Under the pieces are notes generated by a model that worked only from the letters and a program-made list of their open reading frames with translations, searched no databases and was not told the DNA's origin. This document shows, in pieces, positions 1 to 14,100 of a stretch of 64,000 bases of DNA. The translations under genes and the position numbers were made by a program. Source of the DNA: Halichondria panicea. Taxonomy: Eukaryota > Porifera > Demospongiae > Suberitida > Halichondriidae. The stretch is from contig NC_087388.1 in assembly GCF_963675165.1 (NCBI RefSeq), positions 2,830,800-2,894,799 of the forward strand, written 5' to 3'. The first letter of the stretch is position 1; each line of letters starts with the position of its first letter.

Positions 1-3000
1 AGAGTTCTCCAAAAACTTCGTCCAGGTTCTATATTGCACGGTGCATTTACTGAGCTGTTCATTTTGATCTTGACCTTCTCACCAGAACTGTGCATTCCTA
101 TCGTTGGAAACAGGCCGCTAGCTGGCACCTTGTGTGTAGTATGGCCAAGTTCATCGCCATTTCTAGTGAAATACACCTGCACCTCAGATAATAGAGCCGC
201 ATCAGTAGAGTGTGACCTAATTCCGAGTCCAACTACGTCATTTTTCTTCCATGACGGACCGAAGGCATGACCACTTCCGGAGTACTGAAACAGTCGCCCA
301 TCATCGCCATGGTAACCAATGGAGTCTCGTTCCCATCCCGGATGTCTTCCTAGTGGGTAATCAGCTGGTGCTAATCCAATTCCAATTGTGCATTTCTCTC
401 CTGTATCGAGGACTTCAATCTCAAAATAGGAATGTTTCGATACTTGGAGTGCTTGGCTGACTTGGGCCACACCCACATCTCCATCCGTTCTACCAGCACT
501 AGTGTACTCAATAACCCTGCCACGTAGTAGTACCCGTTCCGATCGGAGCCACCCTGTGAGGGAGGTGGGGTCCCATACTGGCTTGGGGATGCTCAGAAAT
601 GGAATAACTGAATCTTCTGGAGTAGCCAGAATAATTGTTGGGTACACAAGTTGAGATATCCAAAAGCCAGTGATATTTGTACTGCTCACTTTCATTCGAT
701 TGAGATAAAACTCAACATTACAAGCTACATTTTCCTTGAATATAACCATGCATCCCAGTCTATCGCCTATACTTGCTCTTTGTGAGTTTGAGGTGTACGT
801 CTGTGTTCCATTTCTGCTAATTCTTCTTATGAATATCTGACCGGCCATACTGTACAGAACTCCATATGTGTTAGGAGTTGTACAGCCGTGAGGGATGACA
901 CTACATAAGCCAACTTGAATCTGTGATTTTTCTTTGCATCCTGTGATCAAAACCTCAAAGTAGCTCTTACAGGGTGTGAATGGTGATTTAGATTGGCAAA
1001 AACCTTTGTGTTTTGTTGGAAGAAGACTGCGCTGGCTGCTTTGCAGTAGTTGACCTGATTGAACCACACAGTATGCATTCGACCATTGACTGTCACAGAC
1101 CATGCTAGAGACAGGGGGGAATTGATTGTGCTGGTTGAAAACGATCGATTCTGACGGTGACTCAATACAAACAGTGGGGAACAAACCTCCAGTAGGGATG
1201 GTTACCTTTTGAGTGCCTATAACGCCGCCATTGAATGTGAAGTACACTTCCAATTTTTCGTCTCCTTTTACTGTTAGACCACTTGTTCCAAATCTCAAAC
1301 CACAACCAACTGTATCGCCAGTAAAAGCTTTGGGTCCGAAATTGTGACCCAAACTCGAATGTTTGAATAGCTTGCCGTCATCCAAGTGATATGCAATAGA
1401 TTCAGCTCCCCAGCCTACCCAAGAGTTCATTGGGTACCTTGTAGATGCAAGACCAATGGCTATCGCTTTGTCAGTAGCTCTGGAACAAACTTCGACATCG
1501 AAATACGATGAGAACTGTGTGAGAGGTGTGCTGGACTGCAAAAATCCTACGGGGAATTTCTTTTTTCCCAGGAGAGCTGTGTGAGTAAGCTTGGACTCAT
1601 GTAGTTTGACATTTGCATGCCTAGCCCAACCTTGTCCCACTGGGCTGACTGTGGGCCACAGTGCACACATATCGACTAACACTTGAGTGTGGGAGTCCAT
1701 CATAATGAGAAACGGGTAAACTTCGTTACTGATTTCATCAACAGCAGTGTACGAAACAGCTTGACCATCAACTGTACAGTAGAACAATATTTTGTTCATT
1801 GATGGTTGAGGTAAAAGACCACATCCGAATTCTGCTCCACTTTGAGGACCAAAAGACTCTTTTGTTTGAAAGTAATGGTCGTATATCAGCACCACTCCCG
1901 TGGCGATGTCAATAGCATACGCTTTCATGCCTTCCATATTGGATCTCAAAAAATTCAAAGGAGAACACTTGGAAGTTGAGAAACCGATCAGAATTCGGCC
2001 ACTTCTCTCAGTGAGTGGCGTAATTCTGAAGTAAGAGGTGTCTTGTATTCTCAGAGGTGCGGCTTGAATGATTGCCCCAGGCTCAGAGTGAGAAGCTAAT
2101 TGAACAATGTTGCCTTCTACCTTCATGTTTTGAATCTCACCCCATGCAGTTCTGAATTGTCCTTTCATTTCAGGTAGTGGACTTGGAGCAGATAAGTCAA
2201 CAGAAACTATACCTCCTTTAGTTCGCACACCAATTGTTGGATAATATCCAAGTTGAGGTATCTTTACTAGCTTTGTGGCAACTAGCTTCCGGTTTACCGT
2301 GAAGAAAACTTCTGCGTAGCGTGGTTGCCCACTCTCAGGAAATCTTAAACCACACCCTATTATTGTGCCGCGGTAATGAATAGGAGGACACACAGGTTTA
2401 GAGTTACTATTATGAAACAGTTTACTGTCATCAGCGTGCAGACCAATAGACTCTTTCTGCCAGCCAGGGTGTGCACTGAGGGAGTAGTTGAAAGGAGCAA
2501 GGCCACAAGAGATCTTGAAGGTTTGTCCACCATTGATAATACGAATTTCATAGTATGGATGGGAAGGAGACAGTGGTACTGCAGCTTGAATAGCTCGTAC
2601 AGCCAAACTGTTCAGATCCATCATAGCAGCTCGGGAGTCTACAAAGGTAACAGAGTCATACGGCTTCAACTCCCATGTTTGATACCCACGAACAAAGCCC
2701 AAAGGGAGCTGATTAATGGGAGGCCATTTGGCAGGGAAGTGTACTGATGCCACAGAGTCTGACAATGGAAGTGAGTCTGAATCGATTGCCAGACAAGGGT
2801 AAAGACCGTCTTCAGGAAGAATTGTGAATATACAGCAGACTTGCTGACTGTTTATGGTGAAAAACACTTTCACTCTCTTTGAACGAGTAGTATCAATGGA
2901 AGCATCAAGTTTTTCGCTTACACAAGAGGAATCTAAATTTGTTTCATCTGCTGCAAAATCGATACCAATCCCAAGCCGTATCTTCTGTGACAAGAGGTCT

Positions 3001-6000
3001 GAGCTAATCTTTTCGGGAATTGTACTTGAGATGGAGCCGCTCTTCATTATAAAACCAAACAGAGGAAGATAGCCAACAGAATTAAGTGCTTCACCAGGAA
3101 TGACTTTCTTTGTAGTAATCACCTTAGGTGTTGCCCCAATGGCTAGCACAGAGTAACTACACATCGAATGCTCAAGCTCAAGTTCAAAATAGGGTGACGT
3201 TCTCGATAAAAGAGCATGATTCTGAATAATTCCAGGACTGCCAGGACTGTGTTTTGTTAAGCACATCATGTTATCGGCTCGAATTTCGGCATTCTTCAGG
3301 CACCGCCAACCAGAAATCAAATGTGGAGGTGAAGGAAAGTTTCGATAATCTTTTGGAATCGGGTGAGTTTCGAAGTACGTCTCAGGGCTGAGCTGTATGT
3401 TTTGAGAGAATTTGATTCTTGATTTATACCCCTTGAGACCAATGGCAGGAAAAAACCCAGCTGGAGGAAGAAACAAGCTAGATGTTGAGGTAAGGCAGCC
3501 ATTAAAATAGAATTGTACTACTATAGAGTTTTCTTTCTCGCTCGACACTTCTGATTTGTAGTTTAACACAGCTCGGCAACCAATCACATCTCCCTCATTG
3601 CACGAAATTGGTGTGCGTGGTTTGTCTAGTTCGACTTCAGAGCCACCACTCAGGACAGATCCAGCCAGTGAATGAAAAGCTATGGAGCCTTCAAGAGCAC
3701 CAGGTAAATGAAACACAGGATAGTTATCCCAGATAAGGCCTATAGCTATGTTTCCGTTGGGACCAATGTGTTTGATCTCGACTTCAAAGTATGGGTTTTT
3801 CTCTGACAATGGGAGCCGAGAAACAACGAATGCATTTTCAAGTGTTTTATCCTCTGAGAGAGAATTCTCAAACGGACCATTACTGTCTTGAAACCTGACT
3901 TCGTGCAAGATTTTAAAGTGTTTATTTTCGTCTTTAGTGAAAGTTTTTGCTGTAGAGCATACACTAACTTGTGAGATTAATGGTGGTCGAACAGCACTCT
4001 TTCTCTGTGTGGTATGAAAAGTGGGCCCACTAACATTAGATTTTGGAACAGCAGAGAAAGTCTTTGGCTCTTTACTTAGAGTTATAGTTTCTGACACCAT
4101 CTGGAGGCCTTTAACTTCCGGCAGAGCTAACAGAGGTTGGTCATCAGTAACTGTTGGAGGCACTGAGGTATCTTCTGTGGCATCTTCTATGGCAAGTATT
4201 GTAACACTAGTAGATGTATCATGTCCAAGGTCAGTACTTTCAGTAGCTTGCATATCTTCTTGCATTGATTGTGACTGAGCGCTTTTCTTTCCATTGAGAC
4301 TTTTGTCTGGGTATCTTTTGGTGAGTTGCTTGTCTTGGGGATCGTGGAGAGAAGAAGATGGTGGATTTTGGTAGAGATGCAAATGCTCAGATGGATGTGA
4401 TCTTCTATGTTCACTTTCACGGGTGTCTTCCAGTCGTTGCAAGTGATGAGTAGGGTCAGCAATTAGACTCAATACGCCTTCCCGGCTTGTCTGTGTGTCT
4501 TGGGGATGAGTCATGAGTCGTTTCAGATGGTCGGTAGGAGACATAATTGACGAAGGTTCTTGAGCAGATATTTGCCTTCTAGGCTGTGATGGTGAGCGTG
4601 TGGGAACAGGGTACGAAGCACTGAGGTCACTATGCATGGGTAGGTTGAACGGGAGAGGCGGACGTGTCAGTTGTCCAGGAAATTGCCCAGCAAAGGGGTG
4701 ATGCATGTGCATATAGGTACCATGTGACCTATATTCTGGATGGAATCTTTCTCTTAGTGAAGCGGTTTGGTAGTGCATCATAGGAGGGTAGATAGGATTC
4801 TGGTAAAACGAGCGAGGATCATATGGCAACTGTGCAGCACCCATGCCAAAGCGGGACAGATGCCCTGGAGGAATGTGTGGGTGTGGAGGAGGACCGTGTG
4901 GGTGTGGAAGCATGGGTTGATCTCTTAGGATGTCTGCTTGCTGACTAGCAGATTTTTGTACAAGAGCCGGAGGGTGAGCCAACCCGTGTTGTAGTACCGG
5001 TAGACCCATTGACGACGAAATTACCTTGACCGATTCACCACCACTCATACAGCCAACCTGAGCATAGAATCCGCTGGTTGGTTTCCAGAATGTTGCAGAC
5101 CCAGCTAGAATGCCGTTTCGATGAAACAAAACTTTGACTTGCTTATCCGAACCATCAATACACTCCACTGTACATCTGATGACATCTCCAGCTTTGCAAG
5201 GATGGCTGGTGGCTATCTCTCCCAAGTTACTCTGTAATATCAAGCCATTGTCTGCGTGGAACCCAACAGAGAGATCTTCCCAGCCTAACAGCAAGTTGGG
5301 GGAATACAGTTTGCTGCACACACCTAGAGCAATGTAGCAACTATTTCCTGCATTCAGAATTTTCATTTCAAGCCAGCAATTTCTATTGAATGGAACTAGG
5401 GGTTGCTTGGAACGGATAGAACCAACAAATTCTTGTCCACCTTGGCCAACATACTCATACACACCTTGTCTACTGTGAACTAAGTTCAGAGTCAGTTCTT
5501 CCCAGAAATCCTCATGACGCACATTCCGAGATGGGGGGTTGTAGGGAATAGCCAGTTCAGGCAGCACGATATTCACCTGTTCAGATCTGCTCATCATGCC
5601 GACACAAAAGTAGAAGCCACCCAGAGGGGTCCAAGCAGTCACCTGGCCAACCTCTATTTGATTTCGGAAGAAAGTGATTCGATATCGTTTTGGGCTATTG
5701 TCGATTGGGTCAAGGGTACACCTCATGAGGTCGTTAGCTTTACACGGACGATTTGTTACCCGTTCCGTACCATGGAAAAGGTTACCATTGTCGGCATGGT
5801 AACCAATAGAAGGCTCTTCCCATCCAGGAAACAGATGAGTTGGATAAGATTCACTCACGACTCCTATTGCAATATACCGAGATTCACCAGGATTGATAAT
5901 ACGCACTTCCAGGGTTCGTTTTGCGATGTCCTCCAAATGATCAACTTTGGATTTGCTACGAATAGTTCCAATGGAATTCTCTTTAAGGTCTCCCACACCT

Positions 6001-7085
6001 GAATATGAGCAAACACCGTTTCCATGGTGAGTGATTGAACGTGGTGTGCTGACCTCCCATAATTCTTCGAACTTGAGTTGCTTCGAAATTATCGGCCGAG
6101 ATATTTTTATCCTCTCTCCCACACTCATCAAGCCGACTATGCCATAAAAACCACCTTCAGGGAGTGCAGTTTGTGCTTGGTACACATTCTCACGATTGCA
6201 AAAGAAATCGACAATCACCTTGGTCGGGTCTTGCAGGCAGATTTTTACAGATACTTTAATGATGTCACCTTTTTTACACGCCTTGTTGAGGGGGATGGCG
6301 TTATCGGAGGAATGAAATATGCTCCCTTCGTCCGTGTGGAGAGCAATAGATGATTCTTCCCAACCAGGAAGCAGATGCGTGTCATAGGCAGAGTCACACA
6401 ACCCCATCGCAAGGTAGTTTAATTCACCTGTTTAATGATGGATAATATTCTGTACATTTTAATTTTTTTATGTATACACACTTGGCTATAAATAATAATG
6501 TACATGTACATCATGCATCGTTTAATTCACCTGTATAATGATATACATGTACGTAAGTTTGCTATATCTGTACACTATGCATTTCATTGTCAAATGCCTC
6601 ATATGTACATGTTTAGTTAGTTATACGTACCCTTGTTATAACTATTAGGTATAGTTACATGTACAATGTATGTACTAGAATCTACCGACAAACACTGTTA
6701 CGTGTATTATAATAGATGTAGTACACAGTGAATGACTAGGGTAGAATTAGTTGAACAGCATTTACATGGACATTATTGACTATTATAATCAACTATAAAT
6801 TTCCTACTGCTATACATGTACAAGCACATGCATATACTCACCAGTGTTCAGCAGAGTGACTTCAAATGAGGATATTCCCTCACTCTTGCCCGGGTCCAGG
6901 GGGATTAGGGTGCGTATTGATGCTATATCCTTCTCACTACTCCCTCCCTCTCCGATGTAGGAGTAGACACCATGACCGTCATGTGATACATTCGTAGGAT
7001 CGACTATTCGCCATACAGCATTAAAGATATCAGTATCGGGCTCAACAGGAGCTTTGTGCTGCTGTGTGATCTTGAAGTTTGGCAT
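1..7085 (-). CDS. Giant SPRY-repeat protein, 5' part (3' end lies beyond the left edge)
   Basis: Two coding exons are visible: 7085..6842 from an ATG, then 6427..1, joined by a 414-bp intron with a GTGAGT donor and a CAG acceptor. I see nothing but AT-rich DNA in that intron. The second exon stays open for 6.4 kb and leaves the window without a stop. At least ten SPRY (B30.2-like) modules can be read from the repeated pattern 'YFEVEI...IAIGL...PGWE..SI.YH.DDG.LF', then 'GD.VGCG', 'V.FF.NG' and 'GGFYP.IG'. Rough positions are 6.92-6.1, 5.9-5.5, 5.4-5.0, 3.8-3.4, 3.2-2.7 (degenerate), 2.55-2.2, 2.0-1.7 (degenerate), 1.5-1.1, 0.96-0.6 and 0.43-0.07 kb. A Pro/His/Gln/Ser-rich linker at about 5.0-3.8 kb separates modules 3 and 4. 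SPRY domains mediate protein binding, so a scaffold role is likely but unproven. I see no signal peptide, RING or TRIM part. An ACAG acceptor just upstream of the ATG suggests a 5'UTR intron. Confidence 0.85.
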
Positions 7086-8152
7086 ACTGCCTTAGTCTGT
7101 GATACAAAATAGTATGGAATGATTCAGGGTGCGAATACCTTACACTAAATTTATCATACAATGTACAGATAATGTGTGCATGTGCATATCTAATTATTAA
7201 CACACTCCGAACCTGTACTAAATTCTAAAATATAGAGCGTAGATCTAGGTAAATTTTGATCCGGTGGAAGAACGGCCCAAGGTTATTTTTACATCACCTT
7301 ATTAAACTTTAACGTACCTACGGACACAAGGACCAACCAGAGATAAAGTAAGGAAAGGGATTGGCTACGGTCGAAAAAATGTGACTATTAGAGCACCACA
7401 GTCAATTCTTCCACGCTTGGACTTCACTAATAAAGCACAGGATACGTGTAGCCTTACTAAACGCATTTCTAAAGTCTCATGAGACTAATAACTAACTAAA
7501 AGTAATATTACTTCGTTTCGCGGGCGTTGTGCCGGGAAATAATGCGCATCAAGGATGGTTGAGAGGAAATCAATATGAAATCAATGTGAAATGATCACGT
7601 GAGTTACTCCCGTTGCCAATCCCTCTATTACTCTATCTCTGGACCAACATTCCATGGAATACTAAATCTGTCCCTGACTAAAATTCGGGTTTCCCATACC
7701 ATTAATACTATAGGTACGGAATTTTAGACCCCTGGGCTGTTTTTCTGGTGACAGATCAATCGTACAGTTACGGACATGTTGCAGATGTTGTGCGTATACT
7801 TGTGTCATGCTCATCATTGATCAACACCAAATAGATCTAACTTACGGTTATCAGGTGTGCCTCCAATGAATTGATCTATGCACATGTAGTCTGTAGATGT
7901 ATATATATATAATGATGTACATAGGAGCTGTTTCAGTACTTGTACTTTGTGCTGTAAAACAAAATTAGTACACAAAGTCCAAATTTACAGGTCACGCCCC
8001 CAACCTACCGTTAATTTAGATTTATAGCATGTGGAGCTGTGTGCGTTTAGTTGACTTTCTGCAGCCTCTACCTACAAGCTTGGGTGTCTAAAAGTGTTCG
8101 TGAGGAAACAGTCAATAGCAGCAAAGACTGTGATCTTTGGGAGGAAGAAGAA
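7086..8152. promoter_or_regulatory. Intergenic region between divergent SPRY-repeat gene and CNOT1
   Basis: This 1.07-kb stretch separates two start codons pointing away from each other, so it should hold both promoters, possibly shared. Visible elements are an inverted repeat (7328-7372 and 7609-7652), a CACGTG-containing stretch near 7598 and a C-rich GC-box-like sequence near 7985-7995, about 160 bp before the CNOT1 ATG. No convincing TATA box sits at a sensible distance from either gene. The promoter role is inferred from gene orientation only. Confidence 0.45.
7328..7652. repeat. Imperfect inverted repeat in divergent promoter region
   Basis: The left arm (about 7328-7372, containing 'ggaccaaccagagataaagt') is matched in reverse complement by the right arm (about 7609-7652, containing 'ctctatctctggaccaac'). 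The arms are about 45 bp, imperfect, and separated by about 235 bp. It may be the remnant of a foldback transposon or a regulatory palindrome. No target-site duplication was recognised. Confidence 0.5.
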
Positions 8153-11100
8153 ATGTCTCTGTCCCCTTGCTGCTATGCCTTGTCTCAAATATCCTCTCTG
8201 GTGGTCAACATCACTAAGAAGAACTATAAAGCCAACTGCTCTGAGATTGCTAAGGTGGAGATCATGTATTGAAGTCATTTAACAGTGATAATTGATATTA
8301 AATTGCTCTGTGTGAACGATTTCTCATATTTTTCCAACTAATACACACCATGCATATTTGCTCATGTATACAATGTATACATGCAGTGCACTGTGCATGT
8401 GCAGTACAGTGTAGACATAATCATTATTATAATGAGTATAATGAGTGTTTTATATAGCCGACTCTCACACTCTACTTTATCGTAATTCTATGTTCACAGT
8501 ATTAGGGGCGGTCACCCACTAACTGACTGTTTGGGTTTGCTTAAATAATTAACAATTGCTTTTATGCTAGATTTTTCATAAACTGGCTCAAGCCCTAGCT
8601 GAGGGGTTCACTTATGGAAAACCCCTAGCTATAATGTTTGGCATATATGTAGTGGCCGTACCTACACCTCGAGAACCTCCTCGCCCCTGTCTGAACTGTA
8701 GCTCTTTCAAACTAATAATTATTTTGCTGGCAAGTATTCTAGTGAGGGGTCATGATACCGATCTCCTTGTCCAACTCTTCAGATGTTTCTAGTCTATAGC
8801 TAGCAATAGATCTAGACTCTACAAATATGTACGATAACAGGACGATAGTACAGTGTACTACCAACTATGATCCGGAATTTTCTTTGACCCCTTGAATGTA
8901 ACTATAGCAACTCATTGGATGCGTTGTTGTTCAACAGAATTACCTGTACTATGATACTGTTTATCTACATGTAAATTAATACAGTATATTTTACCTAAAC
9001 CTATATTCATGAAACCATCCCTCTTTCCACCCACACATGTAGCTTGTGGACACCTATGGCCCTGAGGCAGACCGACACTTGTTCCGTTGTCTAATCTCAA
9101 GCATTGACTTTGCTAACGAAGGACGTAACTCAGGCAAGGAGCAACTGCAGCTGCTGAGCAGGGAGGCAGCTGCCCTTGTCACCAAGCCAGACTTTGTCTC
9201 CATTCTTTGTTATGCCTTTGAGAAACAAGAGTCAAAGGTGTGTGTGTGTTTGTGCGCGCACTTTTTTTAATCTGTAGTTCAATTGTGATTTGGTTACATG
9301 CATGCACATACTGTACATACATATACGCTGCCTAATTAGAAGTCCGAAGTTGAACACCCATTCATCTGAGGAACAGGAACAGAAAGTACGCATAAAAAAT
9401 CATGACAAGTTTAACATGGTCAATGTATGTACATGTATATACATTGCTAATTAAACCTTCTTTAACAATCACTTTAATGGTGCTAATCTATGTTGGATGA
9501 TGGTGATGAGCTTTTGCACATCGAAACTAACATGTATGTCAACATCACACTGTACACGGCATGTCATATGCATGCATGACTTGTACTGTATTGCTTTGGC
9601 GAGAACCTATATTTTTATTATTGTCATGTATAGTTCCTTCACCTTCCTCCTCACACTCCTTTTGTTACCACCCATCACCCCCCCCCCCCACAACACTACA
9701 GAGTCTCCGCCCGTCGTCCCAGCCACTGAGTCAAGTTGCCAAGATGTTGAAGCTAGGACGCGTGCAGGAGGTAGTCTTTGCTCTGGGACTCACCAGCTCC
9801 ACTGATCCAGAGATGAGCTCACATGGTAATTAAGTCAGGCCATGCATACATGTACATGTACATACACAGTTCAGTTGAATATTCTTATGAATGTACAAAG
9901 TTTCTTTGCACACAGCCACATTAATAGTGAATTCTTGACATCATAATTATTACATTGTCTTTGTGGATGTACAGTACGCACATTATTTTGTGAACATAAT
10001 TATACATTGTACGTGCATATGCAGTCTCTCTGTACATGTACATGTCATGTGCAACGTACTGTATACAATCTGTTTCCCTTCATAGCGTCCCAGTACTTGA
10101 GGAGTAAGCTTCCTGAGCTTGTCAGATCGTATTCAGGTAAAAACAATTCATGTTACCAGGATATTTGTATGTGCAACTCATGGGAGTGTGTATAAGCATC
10201 CTATCGTTATCCCATCACAAGTTTTTGAGACAAAGCTGCTCGGCTTTCGATATCCTCATCCACACCTCCATGTACAGCACATTGTAAACTGTGTAGACAT
10301 GCTGTCATAAAAGTACTATATCATACATAATTATGTAGACGTACCTTAGTCCTACCGTACTGTACATAAATAACCTAAACTTCATTTCTTTAGAAGTAGT
10401 GTTCCCTGCTCAAACAGATCGCTTCTTGTCTGCAATACTTTCAAATCTCATGTAGTGCAGCATGATAGATGTTGGAGTTTCTTCCTGACGCATTTTCTGT
10501 ATGTATTGTTCAATATCTTTTTCCACAGACCTCAGCTCCGGGTTTGAGGGTGGGTTTGGTGACACTGCTATCGAGGTCCTCCATCTCCTTCTTTCCTACC
10601 TCCTTCAAGGCTCCGAGGAAGAAGTGTGTGTGGCCAAGGAGAGCGTCAACACCTTTGTACAAACCCTGCGAAGAGACTTCCCCCGAGAGAGGGTGCCGGT
10701 GGTTCTAGCACCGCTGCTGTATCGAGATCAGCTTGACATCACTGAGGACAGGTAAGTGTGACGGGAGGAAATGAGTGGGTCCGCATAGTACTGTATTTCA
10801 TGTACATGTATGTACTGTACAGTACATAGCTTAATTTTTGTACTACTTCACAGTATAATACAAGTATGTGCTCGTGTATGCATGATGATGTACACGTGAG
10901 TCTACGTGGGCACCTTTAATACTGTACATGTACGTACATGTATACTTGTAGTCCGACATACATGTGCTATGAATGCTTACTCGCTATCCCTCACAGGCTT
11001 GTTCCAGTGTCTGTTTCTCTACCTTCATCAGTGGTGAGTTGAATAGTGAAGAGCTGTGCTGTATTAGAATGTACAGTACCATGTACATGTATGTACAACA

Positions 11101-14100
11101 ATCATACCACTGTACATTCTACAAACTTGCACTGACCAGGATTTCGTCCAGACATTTTGAGAAGAGGGGGGAAATTAGAGTATTTCGAAACAAGCAGGGG
11201 GGGGGGGGGGGGAAGAGAGCTGCATATCCCTGTGCATAGGGGGGTCTACATGTAAGTGGCATATGCTACCCCAGGAAATTTTGTTTTCTTGGCTGTTTGT
11301 TCACCCCCATCATTCGTGCAGTTCTCTGTTGACCTGGCTGACGTGCTCAAGGAGATTGGATATGCTGCCACTGCATCGTGAGTACAATAGTGCAAACGTA
11401 TTGATTTTGTGCTGTGCAGTTACATGTTACAGTATAATTATTGGTGCAAATAATCATGTGTGTTGTTACAGTAGTTAAGTGTTCTGAGGCTGAGACACTG
11501 TGGTGCATTATTACTAGTCGTTACTTCCTTGTTGATGTGGTTGTTGCAGGAAACAGGAGATGATGGACATTCTGAAGGACTATGGTAAACCCCACATCAA
11601 TACCAAGCAGGTGGCTAAAGTCCTAGGTGAGTATCTCTCGGCCACATCCTTACCATGTTCATGTACCAGTTGTACACTCTGTTATTTTCTACACATTAAT
11701 TAATTAACACTTAATTTCAAATCACTCATAAAGTGTCAATAGACGTATCATTGTACACATATGAACGTCTGTGCATGCATGAACTCTTGCTACAGGAATG
11801 ATGGCCAACACGTTGTCTGGACTGCCAGAGAGCATGCCTTTCATGGTGAGTGTACATGAGCTTATGAAACAGTACCACAATCATGTTTGTTGCCAATTTT
11901 AATTACTACTACTGTACTCCGTACTTTTGGTAAAGATCACCATAACATTATTATACACCAATTTGTCTATCTGTGTTTCATCAGTACTAGCTGCTTGATG
12001 TTTTCTTATCTTCTGGTGATAGATACATGTAGTTGGAGGTAGAATAATGTTGACCCATAATTAATGGCTCAGTCCACAACATGGCTGTGCCAGAGGAGGT
12101 ACGACATGCGTGCACGAATCACTGCAAGTGCTAGTGCACTTGGCCTGTACATATCACATGACCGCAATGACATCAATGCACTAAACTTGTAGTGATTTGT
12201 GCACGCATGTCGGACCTCCTCTGTGGCTGTGCTATAGAGCCCGGATCACACAGCACTGTTAGTACGATAGAGTAGCTTGTGACTACACTACTTTGTATAG
12301 ATTTTGTAACGAAATCGTAGGATCAATTACACTGCGTGATTGTACATGTATGTTTTTGCTTACTGTGTATGTACATTCACGTCCATTTGTTGTTCTCTGC
12401 AGGGAGGGTCGAGTGACCTCCTGCACGGGTCTGGCAAGTCCCCCACCTCCTGGGACACCAGAGTGTTCATATCGTGCATCCAATCCCTTCATCCCTCCCT
12501 CAACTGGCGGGAGGTGGTCCAATCCTTCGACTACCCCGGGTTCCTGGTGCCCTCTCCTGATGCTCTCAGTCTCATTGTCACCGCTTACAATCAGGTGGGC
12601 AGATGAGATGTGGTGTACTCAGTCATTGCTATAACAGAGAGGTGTACTTATGTAACCTACAAGCTACAAGGATTTACAGGTCATACAAAGCACACAGCAA
12701 TCATCTAGAAAACGAATTTTAGTTTGGTTTTAAACTAATACAATTAAGTCATATACAGCACATCTCGATACACATACGTATACTATTAGTGTACAAGACT
12801 GCGTGAGTATATGTTCCTCTTGTGTTTAACAGTACCAGTTTTTGTGTGCCCATCTCAATACTGGTGATGACTGGAGGTAGAATAATGTTGACCCATAATA
12901 ATTAGCCCAGCCCACAACACGGCAGTGCTATAGAGCCCGGGTCACACAAACCGTAGTAGAGCATACATGTAGTCTAGAAGAAAAAAAACATTTGCAATAA
13001 TTATGTGAAAGTTGCTCTAGGATTGGCCAGGGGAAGTACTAAAAAGTGGCAACGAGAAAGTGGGAGAGAGCCATACATGTACATCAATCCATTGCAATGT
13101 GATTCACATGTACACAGGCATTTAATTGAATAGTTTACTCTCTCGTGACATGCACTGCAGTAAGACATCATTGTGCCAACAATTTGTCACGTAAGCTATA
13201 TGCAAAGCCAACATTGAATATGGTTGAACTGGTGAAAAAAGTTCACTTTTTCAAATAGCAATATTTCGATCTGCTTGTGACATAAGAGATTACGCAAAGC
13301 ATCGCTAAAAATACCAACGCTCTTCCAATCCTAATAACTTACTGGTTTTGGCTACTGATGTAGATCCGTGAACAAATGATGCGGCTACACTGGGAATTTC
13401 AGTGAATGCACATGCATGTAACTTTGAGTTCGTAGCATGTACATTAATTTTCATACATGTAATGATGACATACATGTAATAATAAGTTTCGCAATAGTTC
13501 AAATGCGTACTCCATAGGCTATGTTCATACACATTGTACTGTACATAGAAATGTGGGCAACTTTGTATATTTATTTTCCCAGTGAAAGTTTCCTACATTT
13601 TTTGCCCCCTATATTATACACATAAAATACATTTTCTGAGTCGTTTCCATTGCTACACTGCTGTTATAATTATGTCTGTAGGCAACTCGAGACTCGTTTC
13701 CTCTTGACTGTCTATACATATTGGAGTGGCGTAACACTAAGGGACAGTTGTCATGGATACGAGCAGCCATTAGGGGCTGTTCAGAGTTCAGTGTGGCTCA
13801 ATTCCCTCTGGCCTGTATCCCACAAGGCCTTGTTGAGGAGCTCAAGATCAATCTCACTGTAGACGAAGCATTGACATGGTAAATGTTGCTTGTAGCTGAA
13901 TTAACTTCACTGTACTTGTTGTGTATAGGGGTACATGTCCATGGAAACGCTCACACACACGACTCCACCCTTACACGCACTCACATACCACTCTTTCACA
14001 AACCACCATGCACACACACCCCACAGGCGTTCTTGCAGCCTGATGGACACTCTGCTGGCTCTGTCAGAGCAGGGACACTACGAAGAGGTCATGTCAGTCT

